Assembly (NCBI GenBank): GCA_027214345.1
Contig: JAPWHR010000006.1
Span: 295,364-359,363, forward strand
DNA from: Comamonadaceae bacterium G21597-S1
Lineage (GTDB): Bacteria; Pseudomonadota; Gammaproteobacteria; Burkholderiales; Burkholderiaceae_C
Reading direction: 5' to 3'
Length of the DNA: 64,000 nucleotides
Below, piece after piece: positions 16,585 through 25,273 of this stretch. The position numbers and the translations under genes were made by a program. Each line of letters starts with the position of its first letter. The first letter of the stretch is position 1. The notes beneath the pieces were generated by a model, which was not told where the DNA came from, ran no database searches, and was given only the letters and a program-made list of their open reading frames with translations.

Positions 16585-17541
16585 ATGGACAAGTTCAAGC
16601 AGCTCGAATCGTTTGTATTGATCGCCACCCGCGGCAGCCTGACGGCGGCCGCGGCGGCCGAAGGCGTGGCGCCTGCCATCATGGGGCGCCGCCTCGATGC
16701 GCTGGAGCAGCGGCTGGGAGTCAAGCTGATGCAGCGCACCACGCGCCGGCTCACGCTGACGCACGAAGGCAGCGCCTTCCTCGAGGACTGCCAGCGCCTG
16801 CTGGTGGATGTCGCCAATGCCGAGTCCAGTGTGTCCGCCGGTGGCGTCAAGGCCAGCGGCCACTTGCGCATCACCGCCCCGGCCGGATTCGGCCGCCGGC
16901 ACGTGGCCCCGCTGGTGCCGCTGTTCCGGGAGCACCATGCCGAGGTGACGGTGTCGCTCAATCTCAGCGACCGGGTCATCGATGTCGCGGCGGACGGATT
17001 CGATTGCGCGGTACGTGTCGGCGATCTGACGGACTCGTCGATGATCAGCGTGCGGCTGGCCGACAACCGCCGCCTGTGTGTGGCCGCACCGCAGTATCTG
17101 AAGCGCCGTGGCACGCCAAGCCAGCCGGCCGACCTGAACAACCACGATTGCCTGGTGTTGTCCAGCGACGCGTCCCAGACACGGGGCTGGGCCTTCCGGG
17201 TGCCGGTGGCAGCCCATGGCCGCCGGGACGCCGACGCCGCGACCGGCCACACCCACGAAGTCATCCACATCAAGCCGACCGGGCCGCTGGACTGCAGCGA
17301 TGGCCAGGTGCTGCACGACTGGTGCCTGGCCGGTTGCGGCATTGCCTGGCGCAGCAGCTGGGAGGTCGAGTCCGAGGTCGCCGCCGGCAGGCTGGTGGCC
17401 GTGCTGCAGGACTACGCGGCGCCTGCCAACGGCATTTTCGCGGTCTTCCCGCAACGCCGGCTGTTGCCGCTGCGGGTGCGGTTGTGGATCGATTTCCTCA
17501 AACACCATTACGCGCAGCCGGAGTTCTGGCGCGCGGGTTGA
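16585..17541 (+). CDS. LysR-family transcriptional regulator
   Basis: A 318-residue LTTR. The winged helix-turn-helix occupies about residues 1–60 (FKQLESFVLIATRGSLTAAA, PAIMGRRLDALEQRLGVKLM, TTRRLTLTHEG), followed by the effector domain starting SASGHLRITAPAGFGRRHV. This subgroup resembles the regulators often annotated as DhcR/CrgA-like in Burkholderiales. It is downstream of the TRAP genes on the same strand but has its own promoter-like palindrome. Its target is not evident; the TRAP locus already has a divergent LysR, so this one may act elsewhere or on itself. Confidence 0.92.
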   Translation: MDKFKQLESFVLIATRGSLTAAAAAEGVAPAIMGRRLDALEQRLGVKLMQRTTRRLTLTHEGSAFLEDCQRLLVDVANAESSVSAGGVKASGHLRITAPAGFGRRHVAPLVPLFREHHAEVTVSLNLSDRVIDVAADGFDCAVRVGDLTDSSMISVRLADNRRLCVAAPQYLKRRGTPSQPADLNNHDCLVLSSDASQTRGWAFRVPVAAHGRRDADAATGHTHEVIHIKPTGPLDCSDGQVLHDWCLAGCGIAWRSSWEVESEVAAGRLVAVLQDYAAPANGIFAVFPQRRLLPLRVRLWIDFLKHHYAQPEFWRAG

Positions 17542-17571
17542 GCGGTTCACGGGCCCGATCCGTGGTGCGCG

Positions 17572-17821
17572 GGCTGCGAAGGCCCGCGGGGCCGCTGCGT
17601 GGCGCTTCGGTGCGGCGGTCGGGCGCTGAACGCGCCGACTGCCCTGCGGTGCTCGGTCTTGCGCCCGCATCGCGCAACTCACTGCGCGCCCGTTGGGCGC
17701 TCCGTTCAGACAGGCGCGATGAGAATGATGACGAAGCGCGCTTCGCGCGCAGGGCGCAAGACCTGCGCTCCTCGGCGCCGCACAGGCGCGCCACGCAGCG
17801 GCCCCGCGGGCCTTCGCAGCC
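17572..17821. repeat. Structured repeat element, copy 1
   Basis: No protein gene here. The copy is bounded by a perfect 34-bp inverted repeat (17572–17605 with 17788–17821). Inside it lie an 8-bp stem (17610–17617 with 17776–17783) and a 12-bp stem (17655–17666 with 17752–17763). The core contains blocks repeated in copy 2 in opposite orientation: 17618–17654 (37 bases identical), 17668–17691 (24), 17695–17712 (18) and 17714–17729 (16). Between copies the stems change sequence but stay complementary, whereas the blocks outside the stems are identical. That pattern is expected for a folded RNA or single-stranded DNA. Small hairpins also form within the blocks (for example GCGCCC-N3-GGGCGC at 17686–17700). 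No transposase is linked. Confidence 0.75.
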
Positions 17822-18109
17822 AGGACGCTGGTTGGTGTGGCGTAGCAAACAGACCGCGGAACGCCCATGGCGAGACTAGGGCCCAGGTTCCACATTCCCG
17901 GACTTCTGACTCCGGTCACAGGTCATGGCCTCTCTCTGACTCTGTGCTGGTGCTGGCCTTTGGGCCGCACCATCAGGCGCAGGGATTGCCGCGCCTGCTA
18001 CTGATCGTTTGCCCTGGACTTTCGGTTCCGCTGCCGCTGCGACCCGTCCGAGATGCAAGCCATGGGGTTCCCGGTATCTGTCCTCAGCGCCACGCACACC
18101 GAAGACTCA
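17822..18109. other. 288-base spacer between the two structured repeats, no gene seen
   Basis: No open frame in this stretch looks coding. It is somewhat less GC-biased than its flanks. I see no promoter, tRNA or repeat shared with the rest of the window. It could be the remnant of cargo between two oppositely oriented elements or unrelated intergenic DNA. Confidence 0.4.
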
Positions 18110-18353
18110 GCGTCGCGGCAGGCCGGACCCCGGCACGGGCGACTTGTGGGGCGCCGAGGAGCGCAGTGGCCGGGGCGGCGCGCGCAGCGCGCTTCGTGAT
18201 CATTCTCATCGCGCTTGTCTGAACGGAGCGCCCGCAGGGCGCGCAGTGAGTTGCGCGATGCGCCCCGGCCGCGAGCACCGCAGGGCAGTCGGCGCGTTCA
18301 GCGCCCGACCGCCCCACCAGGAGCCCGTGCCGGGGTCCGGCCTGCCGCGACGC
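18110..18353. repeat. Structured repeat element, copy 2 (inverted relative to copy 1)
   Basis: Bounded by a perfect 31-bp inverted repeat (18110–18140 with 18323–18353) whose sequence is unrelated to the arms of copy 1. The inner stems are 8 bp (18146–18153 with 18310–18317) and 10 bp (18168–18177 with 18261–18270). Shared blocks in reverse orientation are 18273–18309, 18237–18260, 18216–18233 and 18199–18214. In the 8-bp stem one pair is C-G in copy 1 and G-C here, a compensatory change. The 10-bp stem has a different sequence from the 12-bp stem of copy 1 at the same place. No protein is encoded. The following 100 bases up to the psiF-like gene show nothing clear. Confidence 0.75.
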
Positions 18354-18454
18354 GTGCGCATGCACGTACAAGAACAAGCCATTCCGGATGGGTGTACCAA
18401 TAGCGGCCGATCAGACTTGACACGGGTGCCAGCCGCCCGGTCCCCCGGGCCCGA

Positions 18455-18742
18455 TCAGGACTTCTTCTTCAGGCACTCGCTCATGAAGGCCTTGCGCTCG
18501 TCACCTTTCTTGTCATCGGCCGCCAGGTTGCAGGTCTTCATCTTGCTTTGCTGGGTTTCGGGCTTGTTGCTCAGGCAGCCTTTCATGAAGGCCTTGCGTT
18601 CGTCGCCTTTCTTGCCTTCGGCTTGCTGGTTGCACAGAGCCATTTTTTCCTGCTGGGGTGTCTTGGCCTTGTCCTGGGCATGGACGATGTTCGCTGCGGA
18701 CAGGGAGATGCCGATGGCGAGGAAACAGATCAGTTTGCGCAT
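18455..18742 (-). CDS. PsiF-repeat family periplasmic protein
   Basis: A 95-residue protein with a Sec signal peptide (about 22 residues, ending NIVHAQ) followed by two copies of the PsiF repeat: MALCNQQAEGKKGDERKAF with MKGCL, then MKTCNLAADDKKGDERKAF with MSECL. Each repeat carries two cysteines, so disulphides in the periplasm are likely. In Escherichia coli PsiF is a phosphate-starvation-inducible protein of unknown function, but many Betaproteobacteria carry homologues without known regulation. AAGGA precedes the start by 6 bases. It is divergent from argS; the 228-base gap holds the argS -10 element. Confidence 0.9.
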   Translation of the reverse strand: MRKLICFLAIGISLSAANIVHAQDKAKTPQQEKMALCNQQAEGKKGDERKAFMKGCLSNKPETQQSKMKTCNLAADDKKGDERKAFMSECLKKKS

Positions 18743-18956
18743 GGTGGGTCCTTGGTGGAACGATGATGGGGCCGGATCGGGCCCGTTGCCCGGGCCCTTG
18801 CACACAACGCGCGAGCGGTGCTGCGCGTCGACAACCGACGCCGCGCGCGATGGTAGCGCCAGCGGGATGACCGCCATCGCGCGACAAAGGTAAAACATGC
18901 GCGCGCCGGCTCCCGGCATCGGCTGCCGGTGCGGCCGGGCGGATCGGCCACCCTCC

Positions 18957-18962
18957 TAGAAT
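18957..18962 (+). promoter_or_regulatory. -10 element of argS
   Basis: TAGAAT lies 8 bases before the argS ATG, giving a predicted 5' leader of about 2 bases. A G-run (18963–18968) between them is too close to the ATG for a normal ribosome binding site. Confidence 0.45.
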
Positions 18963-18970
18963 GGGGGGTT

Positions 18971-20644
18971 ATGCTCAAGATCAAACAGCAACTGCTGGAC
19001 GGCCTGGCCGGCGCACTCGCCGAACTGGCACCCGACGCCGCCGCCCGGGCGGTTTTCGAGTCGCCCAAGGTGGCGGCCCATGGCGATTTCGCCACCACCG
19101 TGGCCATGCAACTGGCCAAGCCGCTCAAACTCAATCCGCGCCAGCTCGCCGAGCGCCTGCGTGCCCTGTTGCTGGATCAACCCGTCTACCAGCAGTGGGT
19201 GTCGGATATCGACATCGCCGGGCCGGGGTTCATCAATATCCGGCTCAAGCCCGAGGCCAAGCAGCAGATCGTGCGCGAAGTGCTGGCCGATGGCGCGGCT
19301 TTCGGCGTGTTGCCGTCCAACGGACAGCGCATGATGGTCGAATTCGTGTCGGCCAATCCGACCGGCCCGCTGCACGTCGGCCATGGCCGGCAGGCGGCGC
19401 TGGGAGACGCGATCTGCAACCTGTGCGCCACGCAGGGCTGGGACGTGCATCGCGAGTTCTATTACAACGACGCCGGCGTGCAGATCGCCACCCTGGCGCA
19501 GAGCACGCAGCTGCGGGCGCGGGGATTCAAGCCGGGTGACGCCGAGTGGCCCGAGGCCGCCTACAACGGCGACTACATCGCCGACATCGCGGCTGACTTC
19601 CTGGCCGGCAAGACCGTGCGTTCCGACGACCGTGTCACTACCGCCAGCGGCAACGTCGACGACCTCGATGCGATCCGGGAGTTTGCGGTGGCTTACCTGC
19701 GCCACGAGCAGGACCTCGACCTGAAGGCATTCGCGGTCCGGTTCGACCATTTTTTCCTGGAGTCCAGCCTGTACACCAGCGGCAAGGTCGCGCGTGCAGT
19801 GCAGATGCTGCAGCAGGCCGGCAAGACCTACGAGCAGGACGGCGCCTTGTGGCTGCGTTCCACCGACTACGGCGACGACAAGGACCGGGTGATGCGCAAG
19901 GGCGATGGCTCGTTCACCTATTTCGTGCCGGATGTGGCCTACCACATCGACAAATGGCAACGTGGCTTCACCCGTGTGGTCAACATCCAGGGTACCGATC
20001 ACCATGGCACGATCGCGCGGGTGCGCGCCGGACTGCAGGCTGCTGGCGTGGGTATTCCGCAGGGTTACCCGGATTACGTGTTGCACACGATGGTGCGCGT
20101 GATGCGCGGCGGCGTCGAGGTCAAGATCTCCAAGCGTTCCGGCAGTTATGTCACCTTGCGCGACCTGATCGACTGGACCAGCAAGGACGCGGTGCGGTTT
20201 TTCCTGCTCAGCCGCAAGCCCGACACCGAATACGTGTTCGACGTCGACCTGGCGCTGGCGCAGAACAACGACAACCCGGTGTATTACGTGCAGTACGCCC
20301 ATGCGCGCATCTGCTCCGTGCTCCGGGCCTGGGGCGGTGAAGAGGCCGCGTTGGCCGCGGTCGACCTGGGTGCGCTGCAATCGGCGCCGGCGATGGCGCT
20401 GATGCTGCTGCTGGCGCGGTATCCCGACATGCTGGCGGGCGCGGCGCGCGACTTCGCTCCCCACGACGTCACCTTCTACCTGCGCGAACTGGCTGCGGCC
20501 TACCACAGCTACTACGACGCCGAGCGTATCCTGGTCGACGAGGAGTCGGTGCGGCTGGCCCGGCTGGCGCTGGTGGCCGCCACGGCGCAGGTGCTGCGCA
20601 ACGGCCTGGCGTTGCTCGGTGTCGACGCACCGCGCACAATGTGA
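18971..20644 (+). CDS. argS: Arginyl-tRNA synthetase
   Basis: Charges tRNA-Arg with arginine in the cytosol. The 557-residue class I synthetase has the N-terminal additional domain, the [18 protein letters not shown] segment with the HIGH-type motif HVGH near residue 130, and a KMSKS-like VKISKRSG near residue 385, followed by the DALR anticodon-binding domain at the C-terminus. The start at 18971 is preceded by a -10 element with hardly any leader. It overlaps the downstream SPOR gene (GTGA), matching the usual argS–SPOR–dsbA order in Burkholderiales. Confidence 0.97.
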   Translation: MLKIKQQLLDGLAGALAELAPDAAARAVFESPKVAAHGDFATTVAMQLAKPLKLNPRQLAERLRALLLDQPVYQQWVSDIDIAGPGFINIRLKPEAKQQIVREVLADGAAFGVLPSNGQRMMVEFVSANPTGPLHVGHGRQAALGDAICNLCATQGWDVHREFYYNDAGVQIATLAQSTQLRARGFKPGDAEWPEAAYNGDYIADIAADFLAGKTVRSDDRVTTASGNVDDLDAIREFAVAYLRHEQDLDLKAFAVRFDHFFLESSLYTSGKVARAVQMLQQAGKTYEQDGALWLRSTDYGDDKDRVMRKGDGSFTYFVPDVAYHIDKWQRGFTRVVNIQGTDHHGTIARVRAGLQAAGVGIPQGYPDYVLHTMVRVMRGGVEVKISKRSGSYVTLRDLIDWTSKDAVRFFLLSRKPDTEYVFDVDLALAQNNDNPVYYVQYAHARICSVLRAWGGEEAALAAVDLGALQSAPAMALMLLLARYPDMLAGAARDFAPHDVTFYLRELAAAYHSYYDAERILVDEESVRLARLALVAATAQVLRNGLALLGVDAPRTM

Positions 20645-21327
20645 GGCGGCGCACGGACATGGGTGGCAACAACGGGCAAAGGCAGGGCATGAAGCAGCAG
20701 CAATGGGGTGGGACGATATTGGGCCTGGTCGTGGGCATCGTGATCGGGCTGGGCGTGGCGCTGGCGGTGGCGGTCTACGTCACCAAGGTGCCGGTTCCGT
20801 TCCTGAACAAGGGTCCCAGCCGCACCACCGACCAGGATGCGGCGGAGGCGCGCAAGAACCAGGACTGGGATCCGAACGCACCGTTGTACGGCAAGAACCC
20901 GGCACGCCCTGGCGAGCCGTCCGCGCCGGCTGCGCCGAGCGCGACCAATGGCACCGGGGCTGTTCCGCCCGCGGTTGCCGGCATCCCGACGCCGGGCGGC
21001 GCCGTGACCCCGGTGCCGGCCAACACCGCGCCGTCGCCCGACCCGCTGGGCGACCTGGCCCGGGCGCGATCGGCGGCTCCGGGTGTCGATCCGTTCACCT
21101 ATTTCGTGCAGGTCGGCGCTTACCGCAACGCCAACGACGCCGAGTCGCAGCGTGCCCGCCTGTCGCTGGGCGGCATCGAGGCCCGCGTATCCGAGCGCGA
21201 GCAGTCGGGACGCACCGTCTACCGGGTCCGTGTCGGCCCGTTCGAAAAACGCCTGGATGCCGACCTGACCAAGGAACGACTCGAGGGCCTGGGCATCGAG
21301 GCTGCGCTGGTACGGGTTCAGCGTTGA
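20641..21327 (+). CDS. SPOR domain protein (FtsN-like)
   Basis: A 228-residue inner-membrane protein. A single transmembrane helix (about residues 23–47) follows a short cytoplasmic tail; a proline/alanine-rich periplasmic linker (about 50–145) leads to a SPOR domain (about 150–228, [19 protein letters not shown] through [15 protein letters not shown]). SPOR domains bind peptidoglycan stripped of stem peptides at the division septum, and this layout matches FtsN-type cell-division proteins. The GTG at 20641 overlaps the argS stop; an ATG at 20659 with GAGGCGG upstream is an equally reasonable start. Confidence 0.9.
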   Translation: MRRRTDMGGNNGQRQGMKQQQWGGTILGLVVGIVIGLGVALAVAVYVTKVPVPFLNKGPSRTTDQDAAEARKNQDWDPNAPLYGKNPARPGEPSAPAAPSATNGTGAVPPAVAGIPTPGGAVTPVPANTAPSPDPLGDLARARSAAPGVDPFTYFVQVGAYRNANDAESQRARLSLGGIEARVSEREQSGRTVYRVRVGPFEKRLDADLTKERLEGLGIEAALVRVQR

Positions 21328-21385
21328 ACCTGTCGGCGCGGGCCGTATCCCACGCAGTATTGACTTGTTGCAGGAGCGCACCACC

Positions 21386-22036
21386 ATGAATCGCCGTGAT
21401 TTTTCGTCTGCCGCCGCAGTGGCAATGGCGCTGGGGCCGGCCAGCGTGCCGCTGGCGCGAGCGCAGGCGCGCCAGCCGGAGTCGGGCTGGGACTACCTGA
21501 CCCTGAAGCAGCCGGTCGCCGTTCAGGCGCCGGCAGGCTCGATCGAGGTGGTCGAGTTCTTCTGGTACAACTGCCGCTTCTGCAATGCGTTCGAGCCCAT
21601 GCTCGAGGCCTGGAGCGCGCGCCTGCCCAAGGACGTGGTGTTGCGCCGGGTGCCGGCGGGTTTCCGCGACGAATTCGTGCCGCAGCAGCGCCTGTATTAC
21701 GCGCTGCAGGCCATGGGGGAACTCGAGCGGCTGCATGGCAAGGTCTTTGCCGCCATCCACGACGACCGGGTCGATCTCTCGCGCGGCGCCAGCATCGTGC
21801 AATGGGTGGGTCGCCAAGGTGTCGACCAGGCCCGTTTCGCCGCCCATTACGGGTCGCCGGAAGTGCAACAGGCCGTCAGTGCGGCGACCCGCTTGCAGGA
21901 CGCCTATGGCGTTGAAGGTGTGCCGGCGATGGGTGTCGCGGGCCGGTTCTACACCGACGGCACGATCGCGACCACCATGCAGCGCGCCCTGCAGGTCGTC
22001 GATTACCTGCTGGCCGAGGTGCGCTCGGGTCGCTGA
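21386..22036 (+). CDS. dsbA: DsbA-family thiol:disulfide interchange protein
   Basis: A 216-residue periplasmic oxidoreductase that introduces disulphides into exported proteins. The signal sequence begins MNRRDFSSAAAVAMALG, with twin arginines and a following aromatic residue as in Tat signals. The thioredoxin fold starts near residue 50 and the active site is NCRFC, where CPHC is usual; the Arg-Phe dipeptide between the cysteines is seen in a subset of betaproteobacterial DsbA proteins. The cis-proline is in GVEGVPAMGV. A CAGGAG ribosome binding site precedes the start. It follows the SPOR gene as in related genomes. Confidence 0.92.
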   Translation: MNRRDFSSAAAVAMALGPASVPLARAQARQPESGWDYLTLKQPVAVQAPAGSIEVVEFFWYNCRFCNAFEPMLEAWSARLPKDVVLRRVPAGFRDEFVPQQRLYYALQAMGELERLHGKVFAAIHDDRVDLSRGASIVQWVGRQGVDQARFAAHYGSPEVQQAVSAATRLQDAYGVEGVPAMGVAGRFYTDGTIATTMQRALQVVDYLLAEVRSGR

Positions 22037-22132
22037 AGGGTCGTTGCCGCGCGGGCAGGGCCTGCGCCGCATCTGCGGCCGCAGTGTTCCTTTTTTGCCA
22101 ACGCATCGCGCGGCCGTCGGCGGGCAGGGGGC

Positions 22133-22138
22133 TACAAT
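22133..22138 (+). promoter_or_regulatory. -10 element upstream of lptA
   Basis: TACAAT in the context GGGGGCTACAATG, 36 bases before the lptA start. No good -35 at normal spacing. It suggests that lptA–lptB–rpoN start from their own promoter after dsbA. Confidence 0.4.
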
Positions 22139-22174
22139 GATTTTTGCGTCGTTGATTGCAAGATTCGTGCCTCT

Positions 22175-22831
22175 ATGAAGCCCTCCTCCATACCTTACAC
22201 ATTGTTGCTGACTGCCGTGTTGATACACGGCGTCGCATTGGCGGAACGGGCCGACCGTGACAAGCCGATGAACATCGAGTCCGACACGCTGCGTTACGAC
22301 GACGCGAAACAGACCAGCGTGTTCACCGGCAAGGTGGTGCTGACCAAGGGCACGATGCTGATCCGTGGCGCCCAGATGGACATTCGCCAGGACAACGATG
22401 GCAACCAGTTCGGCATCGTCAAGGCCGAACCCGGCAAGCTGGCGTTCTTCCGCCAGAAGCGCGACACCCGTGCCGGCGAGCCCGAGGAATACATGGAAGG
22501 CGAGGCCGAACTGATCAACTACGACGGCAAGGCCGATACGGTGACCTTCCAGCGCCGCGCGATCATGCGCCGCTATGTCGGCTCCAAGCTCAATGACGAG
22601 ATCACCGGCGACGTCATCGTCTACGACAACAGCACCAGCGTGCTCACCGTCGATGGCGGTCCGGCCCGTTCGGGGCCCGATGGCAGCTCCGGCCGGGTAC
22701 GGGCGGTGCTCACCCCGCGCAACGACGACAGCGGCAAGTCCTCCTCCGGCGCCAGCGCGCCGCGCGCGCCGGCCTCGCAGGCGGCACCCGCGCTGCGTCG
22801 GTCGTCGACGCTGGGAGGCGACAAGAAGTGA
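22175..22831 (+). CDS. lptA: LPS export periplasmic protein LptA
   Basis: A 218-residue periplasmic bridge protein that carries lipopolysaccharide from the inner to the outer membrane. A signal peptide of about 23 residues ends GVALAE. The OstA/LptA jelly-roll follows (MNIESDTLRYDDAKQTSVFT, GKVVLTKGTMLIRGAQMDI), and the C-terminal 45 residues are low-complexity Ser/Ala/Arg. The stop overlaps the lptB start. The usual upstream partner lptC is not adjacent; dsbA occupies that place. Confidence 0.93.
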   Translation: MKPSSIPYTLLLTAVLIHGVALAERADRDKPMNIESDTLRYDDAKQTSVFTGKVVLTKGTMLIRGAQMDIRQDNDGNQFGIVKAEPGKLAFFRQKRDTRAGEPEEYMEGEAELINYDGKADTVTFQRRAIMRRYVGSKLNDEITGDVIVYDNSTSVLTVDGGPARSGPDGSSGRVRAVLTPRNDDSGKSSSGASAPRAPASQAAPALRRSSTLGGDKK

Positions 22832-23646
22832 GGGACGCGCCGGTCGACGACGCGCAACCGGGCGCGGCCGATGCGTTGCGCGCGGCCAAGCCGCCGGCGG
22901 CGCCCGCGATCCGCCTGGAGGCGCGACACCTGCAGAAGTCCTACGGCAACCGCATGGTCGTCAAGGACATCTCGCTGGCGGTGGGCGAGGGCGAGGTGGT
23001 CGGGTTGCTCGGGCCCAACGGCGCGGGCAAGACGACGTCGTTCTACATCCTGGTCGGCCTGGTCCGTGCCAGCGCCGGAGAAATCCTCATCGACGGCCAG
23101 TCGGTGGCCCATCTGCCGATCCACCGGCGCGCCCGGCTGGGGCTGAGCTACCTGCCGCAGGAGGCCTCGATCTTCCGCAAGCTCAACGTCGAGGACAACG
23201 TGCGCGCGGTGCTCGAACTGCAGACCGATGCGTCCGGGCGGGCGCTGAGCCCGGCGGTGGTCGAACAGCGGCTGACCGATCTGCTGCGCGACCTGCGGGT
23301 CGAACACCTGCGCAAGTCGCCGGCCCTGGCCTTGTCCGGGGGCGAGCGGCGCCGGGTGGAGATCGCGCGCGCGCTGGCCACGCAGCCGCGGTTCATCCTG
23401 CTCGACGAGCCGTTTGCCGGCATCGACCCGATCGCGGTGATCGAGATCCAGCGCATCATCGGGTTCCTGAAGTCGCGCGGCATCGGCGTGTTGATCACCG
23501 ACCACAACGTGCGCGAAACGCTGGGCATCTGCGATCACGCCTTCATCATCAGTGACGGGAATGTGCTGGCCGAGGGAACCCCAGCCGAAATCGTCGACAA
23601 CGCGGAAGTGCGCCGGGTCTACCTGGGCGAGCACTTCAAGATGTAG
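22828..23646 (+). CDS. lptB: LPS export ABC transporter ATP-binding protein LptB
   Basis: The cytosolic ATPase that powers LPS extraction together with LptFG. The 272-residue protein has Walker A GPNGAGKTT, the Q-loop near YLPQEASIFRKL (typical of LptB), the signature ALSGGERRRVEIARAL, Walker B FILLDEPFAGIDP and the H-loop TDHNVRET. About 27 extra residues precede the ABC domain. It starts with GTG overlapping the lptA stop, and its TAG is immediately followed by the rpoN ATG. Confidence 0.97.
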   Translation: MRDAPVDDAQPGAADALRAAKPPAAPAIRLEARHLQKSYGNRMVVKDISLAVGEGEVVGLLGPNGAGKTTSFYILVGLVRASAGEILIDGQSVAHLPIHRRARLGLSYLPQEASIFRKLNVEDNVRAVLELQTDASGRALSPAVVEQRLTDLLRDLRVEHLRKSPALALSGGERRRVEIARALATQPRFILLDEPFAGIDPIAVIEIQRIIGFLKSRGIGVLITDHNVRETLGICDHAFIISDGNVLAEGTPAEIVDNAEVRRVYLGEHFKM

Positions 23647-25236
23647 ATGAAGCCGGGTCTTTCCCTACGCGTCTCCCAGCACCTGGCGTTGACGCCCCAA
23701 CTGCAGCAGTCGATCCGGCTGTTGCAACTCTCGACGCTGGAGCTGAGCCAGGAAATCGGCCAGATGCTGGACGACAACCCATTCCTCGAGGTGTCTGAGG
23801 AGAGCAGCGAACGTGAGGAGTTCGGCCTGGACCAGGGCGATGCGCCGGTCGCGCCGTCCGAGCGCGAGGCCGAAATGGGGGCCAGCGTGGCGCAGGACTA
23901 TGTCTCGGTGCCCGATTCGCCGTCCAATGACGACTCGGTCACGCCGCTGACCGCCGAGGATGGCCAGAGCTGGGACGGGGACGGCACGCAGGAGATCGCG
24001 GCCGACGACGGCGAATGGGGCGGTGACGCCAAGGCCCATGGCAACAACCTCGACTCCGACGGCGACGTGGACGCCGGCGAACTCGCCCGCACGCACGAGA
24101 CGCTGCAGGCGCACCTGCATGCGCAGGCGCTGGCGACACGCCTGGGAGACGAAGACCGGGTTGCGCTGCGTTTCCTGATCGAGTCGCTCAACGAAGACGG
24201 CTACCTCGAGGACTCGCTGGAGGATCTGGCGGCCAGCCTGTCTCCGGCCGACGACGAGGAACTGGAACAACTGCAGCACCATTTCCGTATTGCGCTGATC
24301 ACCTTGAAGGGGTTCGATCCGGTCGGAGTCGGCGCCAGTGACCTCGGCGAGTGCCTGCGCCTGCAGGTGCAGGCCCTGCAGCGCGCGTTGCCGGCCGACG
24401 ACGCGCAGCACGAGCCGCTGGCCGTGGCCATGCGGATCTGCTCGCAGCCGATGGATCTGCTGGCGCGGCGCGACGTGCGCAAGTTGTCGCAGCTGTGCGG
24501 CGCGGGCGATGCCGCCATCCGGGACGCCATGGTGCTGATCGCCCGGCTCGAACCCAAGCCGGGCCGGCGATTCGTCAACGTCGAGCGCAACATCATCGTG
24601 CCCGACGTGCTGGTGGTGCAGGTGGGCAGCGGTGCCAACGTGCGCTTCCGGGCCCGCATCAACCCGCAGGTGATGCCGCGGCTGCGGGTGCACGACATCT
24701 ATGCGAATGCCTTGCGCCAGCACCGGGGAAGCGGCAGCGATGCGTCCAACTATGCGGCGCTGCAGCAGCGCCTGCAGGAGGCGCGCTGGTTCATCAAGAA
24801 CATCCAGCAGCGGTTCGACACCATCCTGCGGGTGAGCACGGCCATCGTCGAGCGCCAGAAGAATTTCTTCCTGCACGGGGTGCTGGCCATGCGCCCGCTG
24901 GTGCTGCGCGAGATCGCCGACGAACTCGGCCTGCACGAGTCGACCATCAGCCGGGTCACCACGGCCAAATACATGGCCACCCCGCTGGGCACGTTCGAGC
25001 TGAAATATTTCTTCGGCTCGGCGCTGGGCACGGAGTCGGGTGGCAATGCCTCGAGCACCGCGGTGCGTGCGCTGATCAAGCAGTTCATCGATGCCGAGTC
25101 GCCGAAGAAGCCGTTGAGCGACAACCAGCTCTCCGAGATGCTCAAGGAGCAGGGCATCGCCTGCGCCCGTCGCACCGTCGCCAAGTACCGCGAGGGCCTG
25201 CGCATCGCGCCGGCCAACCTGCGGCGCGCATTGTGA
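23647..25236 (+). CDS. rpoN: RNA polymerase sigma-54 factor
   Basis: Directs RNA polymerase to -24/-12 promoters that need an activator ATPase. The 529-residue protein starts with the glutamine/leucine-rich region I (LRVSQHLALTPQLQQSIRLL), then an acidic region II (about residues 55–150, longer than in many species), the core-binding domain, and a C-terminal helix-turn-helix (LHESTISRVTTAKYMATPLG) with the RpoN box ARRTVAKYRE. The ATG directly abuts the lptB stop. The order lptA–lptB–rpoN is standard; the hpf/raiA gene that usually follows is missing. Confidence 0.98.
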   Translation: MKPGLSLRVSQHLALTPQLQQSIRLLQLSTLELSQEIGQMLDDNPFLEVSEESSEREEFGLDQGDAPVAPSEREAEMGASVAQDYVSVPDSPSNDDSVTPLTAEDGQSWDGDGTQEIAADDGEWGGDAKAHGNNLDSDGDVDAGELARTHETLQAHLHAQALATRLGDEDRVALRFLIESLNEDGYLEDSLEDLAASLSPADDEELEQLQHHFRIALITLKGFDPVGVGASDLGECLRLQVQALQRALPADDAQHEPLAVAMRICSQPMDLLARRDVRKLSQLCGAGDAAIRDAMVLIARLEPKPGRRFVNVERNIIVPDVLVVQVGSGANVRFRARINPQVMPRLRVHDIYANALRQHRGSGSDASNYAALQQRLQEARWFIKNIQQRFDTILRVSTAIVERQKNFFLHGVLAMRPLVLREIADELGLHESTISRVTTAKYMATPLGTFELKYFFGSALGTESGGNASSTAVRALIKQFIDAESPKKPLSDNQLSEMLKEQGIACARRTVAKYREGLRIAPANLRRAL

Positions 25237-25273
25237 CCGCCCGCCTGCGGCGCACCACCAGAATCGCATCGAC

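Noticed and set aside
17572..18353. The two repeats as integron attC sites or as an insertion sequence
   Set aside because: No integrase or transposase, no RYYYAAC/GTTRRRY core pair was seen at the ends, and no direct target duplication was found.
18435..18450. Hairpin after the psiF-like gene as a terminator
   Set aside because: The 6-bp stem (GCCCGG-N4-CCGGGC) has no T-run and is of a kind expected by chance in GC-rich DNA.
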